From: Lanius collurio
Lineage: Eukaryota; Chordata; Aves; Passeriformes; Laniidae
Assembly: GCA_020086605.1 (NCBI GenBank)
Contig: JACBWW010000047.1
Coordinates: forward strand, 3,016,330-3,080,329
Direction: 5' to 3'
DNA: 64,000 nt
In this document: positions 61,501 to 64,000 of the stretch, piece by piece
Layout: each line of letters opens with the position of its first letter
Numbering within the stretch: the stretch's first letter is position 1
Notes under the pieces: model-generated
Databases searched by the model: none
What the model was told of the DNA's origin: nothing
The model's input: the letters and a program-made list of their open reading frames with translations, nothing else
Made by a program: the position numbers and the translations under genes

Positions 61501-64000
61501 AGGTGGGATTTTACACCAGAGGAACAGAAATAATTCATGTGATGTTCAGACAATGAAGGCAACTCAGATTTGTTTCCACTACACACAACCACTTTGTGAA
61601 GCACAACTGCTAAACAATTTTGGACACATTAGGAATCTTTTCATATTGCAAATTTGTTTTTTCAGAAGTGCAGTTTAATATTGTACTGTGGAGTTTGGCT
61701 GTGATCTCCAGGGTTGATTTTGGGGGCTGAAAAGCAGAATGAGTCAAGTGTTTTCACAGCTTATTTAAAAGAATGCTTTTTTTTTCCTGTTTCCTTTCCA
61801 AAGTCCTCTGTCCTCCCTAGCAGCTCCCCTTCTCTTCCTCCCTCTGATCTCTGTAAATTCTCTAAATCCTTTCAGCTAAGGTGCTGAATTACAAAATTTG
61901 AACATGAGTGTGAAAACCTAGTTACAGAATTTTGTTACTCAGAACAAAGGCCAAGCCATGCTGAAGTGACACTGGAGCACCAGATACTCAGTGGACAGTA
62001 TCAGTTTGCATTTCTTTTGTGTGTTTTACACCATAGTTCTTTATTTATTGTTTGAGTTTTTACCTTGTGTATATATATTTCAGATAATGTACTATATACT
62101 TTAAATTAACCAAAGCAGATCAGCCAATCAGACACTTATAGTTTACAAGAAATCTGAAGCTGTTTCTATTTTTGCAGGAATGCTTTACTCATGGTAGAGA
62201 GAAAACCTTCCTCACATTTCTGTAGCACCTGCAAAGAATTTGTTCTCTTGAAGCAGTTCAGCAAAATCTGAGATTTGCTGTAATGTAAATCTCTGAAGAG
62301 TTAATTTCCACAAAAAAAAAAATAAACAAGAAAAAAATCACAGTTCAGATTTATTTTAAAAATATTTAGTCATTAAAAACATTTGGTTTACCAGAGGTAC
62401 TTGTTAATGAGAAAATGTCTACACTATATTTCCACATTTCTGGTGTGTAATAACTATAATTTTTTAACCAGTCTGTTTAGATTACTTAACTGTTGTAGAT
62501 AATTCAGGAACAATGCAGGTAGTTGTGACATGTCTTAGTCTGGAAAGGATGTTGGCAATAGCAGAGGAATTCACAGGCCTCCTTCACACTTGGTGTAGAA
62601 ATTGTTCTATGCTATAAGATAAGATGTACATGCCCTGGCTTGAACACAGCAGATAAATAATCAAAGAGCAGCACACAGCCATGGTAATGCAATACTTGGA
62701 GAGAATACCCCAATTATATGTCTTGACATAGATCACAGGGTTGGTTAATGGGAAGATGCTGTCCTTGGTTTTTTAATACTGCAAATGAAAAAAATAGTAA
62801 TGAAGATAGAGATAAAATAGGAGGTATCTTTACTTTTAAAAATTCTCCTTTGAGAGAGGAATCCTCATTCTGAATCTATTATTTTACCTGGATTTGTTGA
62901 TGTATGGTCAGTTGTTGAGGGATTGCTTTTGTCCAAACAATCCTAATTGCAAAGAGATATTCTCTTGAGCTCAGGCTGGAAGGCTTTGGTGGCAGTTTAT
63001 TCTATTGCTCTTCTGATGTTGGTTAAACTTGCCTTGCTCTGGTCCTGCCCCTCCAGCTTCTGTTCTGCAAACTCCTAGTTCATGACCAATCCCTGCCTGC
63101 CACCAGAGCTTTGAAGAGCTGGGTGTGTAGGCTTGCTTTGATCTCAAAAATCCACCCAGGCTTAAATAATTTGGGAAGTAACAATGAAGAGAAGCTACCA
63201 GGGCTTTGTTGGCAGAATTGTTTATTTATAGAGTTTTGTTCTAATTTAATGGAAGACAGCCTATTATGTACTAATTAAGTATCTGATTACACAGTTTATA
63301 AAAAGAATGAGATATTTGGGCACATTTAAGGATAATTGGAGAGGTCCTGTGTTATATTTGACAACTCCTGATTGTTTTTAAAAACCCAGCTACACGAGCT
63401 AATACACTCACATACATTGTTAACCTTGGTGCTAAGTTAAATGATTTTTGGTCTGGGAGTCATAGCAAGGAGCTCTTCCCAATCTGTGTAGTTTTATTTC
63501 CATTTTTGTCAGGATACACACCGAGTAAGCTTCCAGTCACCATCTGGTAATGTGAGTAGAGAGCCTCAGTGGCAGTAAAAGAGGCTGGCTGTGCCAAGGC
63601 TGGGAGTGGGAGCTTAGTCAGAACATGCCAACACCTGGGCAGGGGACTGTTCTTGTCAGCTACCCTGCAAGGCTCCAGACTGGCTCATGTTTTATACCTT
63701 TTGTGGTGGTCCTTTTCTGTTTCTCTGTAATAAAAAGTTTGGGTTTTTAAATAATTTATAAACATCAGGGAAGCTTTTATAATAGAGATTTGGAGCCATC
63801 AGTGTTGTTCCTGACAGTACAATCCTGGAATTTTACTTCTAAAGAAGTTCTTACTAATTGAATTAATTCATTGTGAGTTTCCTGTCAGAAGTAAATTACT
63901 GTAACAAAGGTAATGAGAAGAAATAAGAAAAGGGTAGCCTTTTTGTCCCTCTTTGCAGTCAAATGTGTTTGAGCATCACTTTAGTATGTCATTGGATTGT

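Larger units (their letters stand above)
27993..64000 (+). other. SPAG16: SPAG16 gene, 5' half (PF20 orthologue), continues past window
   Basis: SPAG16 is the vertebrate PF20 protein. It sits in the C1-C2 bridge of the axonemal central apparatus and is needed for normal flagellar motility. Nine coding exons here join to 864 nt, exactly 288 codons without a stop. By residue: an acidic N-terminus (about 1-45), a LisH-like segment around 70-98 (DDFFCNFLDRLGMYRTLDCF), a charged coiled coil at about 125-215 containing KERDFHRMHHKR (152-163), and a linker containing EGPTQKA (about 249-255). The same order and key motifs are found in mammalian SPAG16 as I recall it. The mammalian protein is about 630 residues, with WD40 repeats in its second half. 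Those exons lie to the right of this window. Introns range from 0.43 to more than 10 kb, far shorter in total than the megabase human gene. Confidence 0.95.
53667..64000 (+). other. SPAG16: SPAG16 intron 9, incomplete
   Basis: At least 10.3 kb, running off the window. AT-rich, with an old sense CR1 at 57.7-58.4 kb, an A-rich tract at 58.4 kb and poly(A)/poly(T) runs. No segment encodes WD40-type sequence or the linker expected next in SPAG16. Confidence 0.75.

Noticed and set aside
63515..63571. Possible next SPAG16 exon after TTTTTGTCAG
   Set aside because: The acceptor and a following GTAATG look acceptable, but the translation does not resemble SPAG16 and a donor at GTAATG would leave phase 1 with only about a dozen codons.
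53667..64000. WD40-repeat exons of SPAG16
   Set aside because: No stretch with GH...WD-type sequence and splice signals was found. These exons are presumably farther right.

Overview
The window is eukaryotic nuclear DNA from a bird. CR1 LINE 3' ends are scattered through it. There is also LTR-retroelement sequence, CpG-island promoter structure and a spliced gene with short exons and GT/AG introns. I recognise one protein-coding gene with confidence: the 5' half of SPAG16, the vertebrate orthologue of Chlamydomonas PF20 and a central-apparatus protein of motile cilia and sperm flagella. It lies on the + strand. Nine coding exons can be placed between 27993 and 53666. Their splice phases agree at every junction and give one uninterrupted 288-codon reading frame. 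This covers the acidic N-terminus, the LisH-like segment and the coiled coil. The C-terminal WD40 repeats are not in the window, and intron 9 runs off the right edge.

Layout. Bases 1-140 are a GC-rich 19-bp minisatellite at the end of a CpG-rich segment cut by the window edge. From about 0.3 to 27.5 kb I find no convincing conserved coding exon. This is the upstream intergenic region. In mammals the neighbour on this side is IKZF2, transcribed away from SPAG16, but no IKZF2 coding exon is visible here. The interval holds two minus-oriented CR1 pieces, an orphan CpG-rich segment at 12.3-13.5 kb, a retroviral LTR-like block at 19.5-20.6 kb, and a decayed coding-looking stretch on the minus strand at 24.0-25.2 kb that I cannot identify.

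The SPAG16 promoter is a CpG island at about 27.7-28.2 kb. Fifteen bases matching the RFX X-box consensus end 9 bases before the initiator ATG, which fits a ciliary gene. Introns 1-9 fill the rest of the window. They carry three plus-oriented CR1 remnants (28.3, 50.8 and 57.7-58.4 kb) and simple repeats.

Nothing here looks like a new molecular system. The points most worth checking are the X-box at the start codon, the short SPAG16 N-terminus with a weak exon 1 donor, the orphan CpG island with a minus-strand splice donor, and the unidentified minus-strand segment at 24-25 kb.
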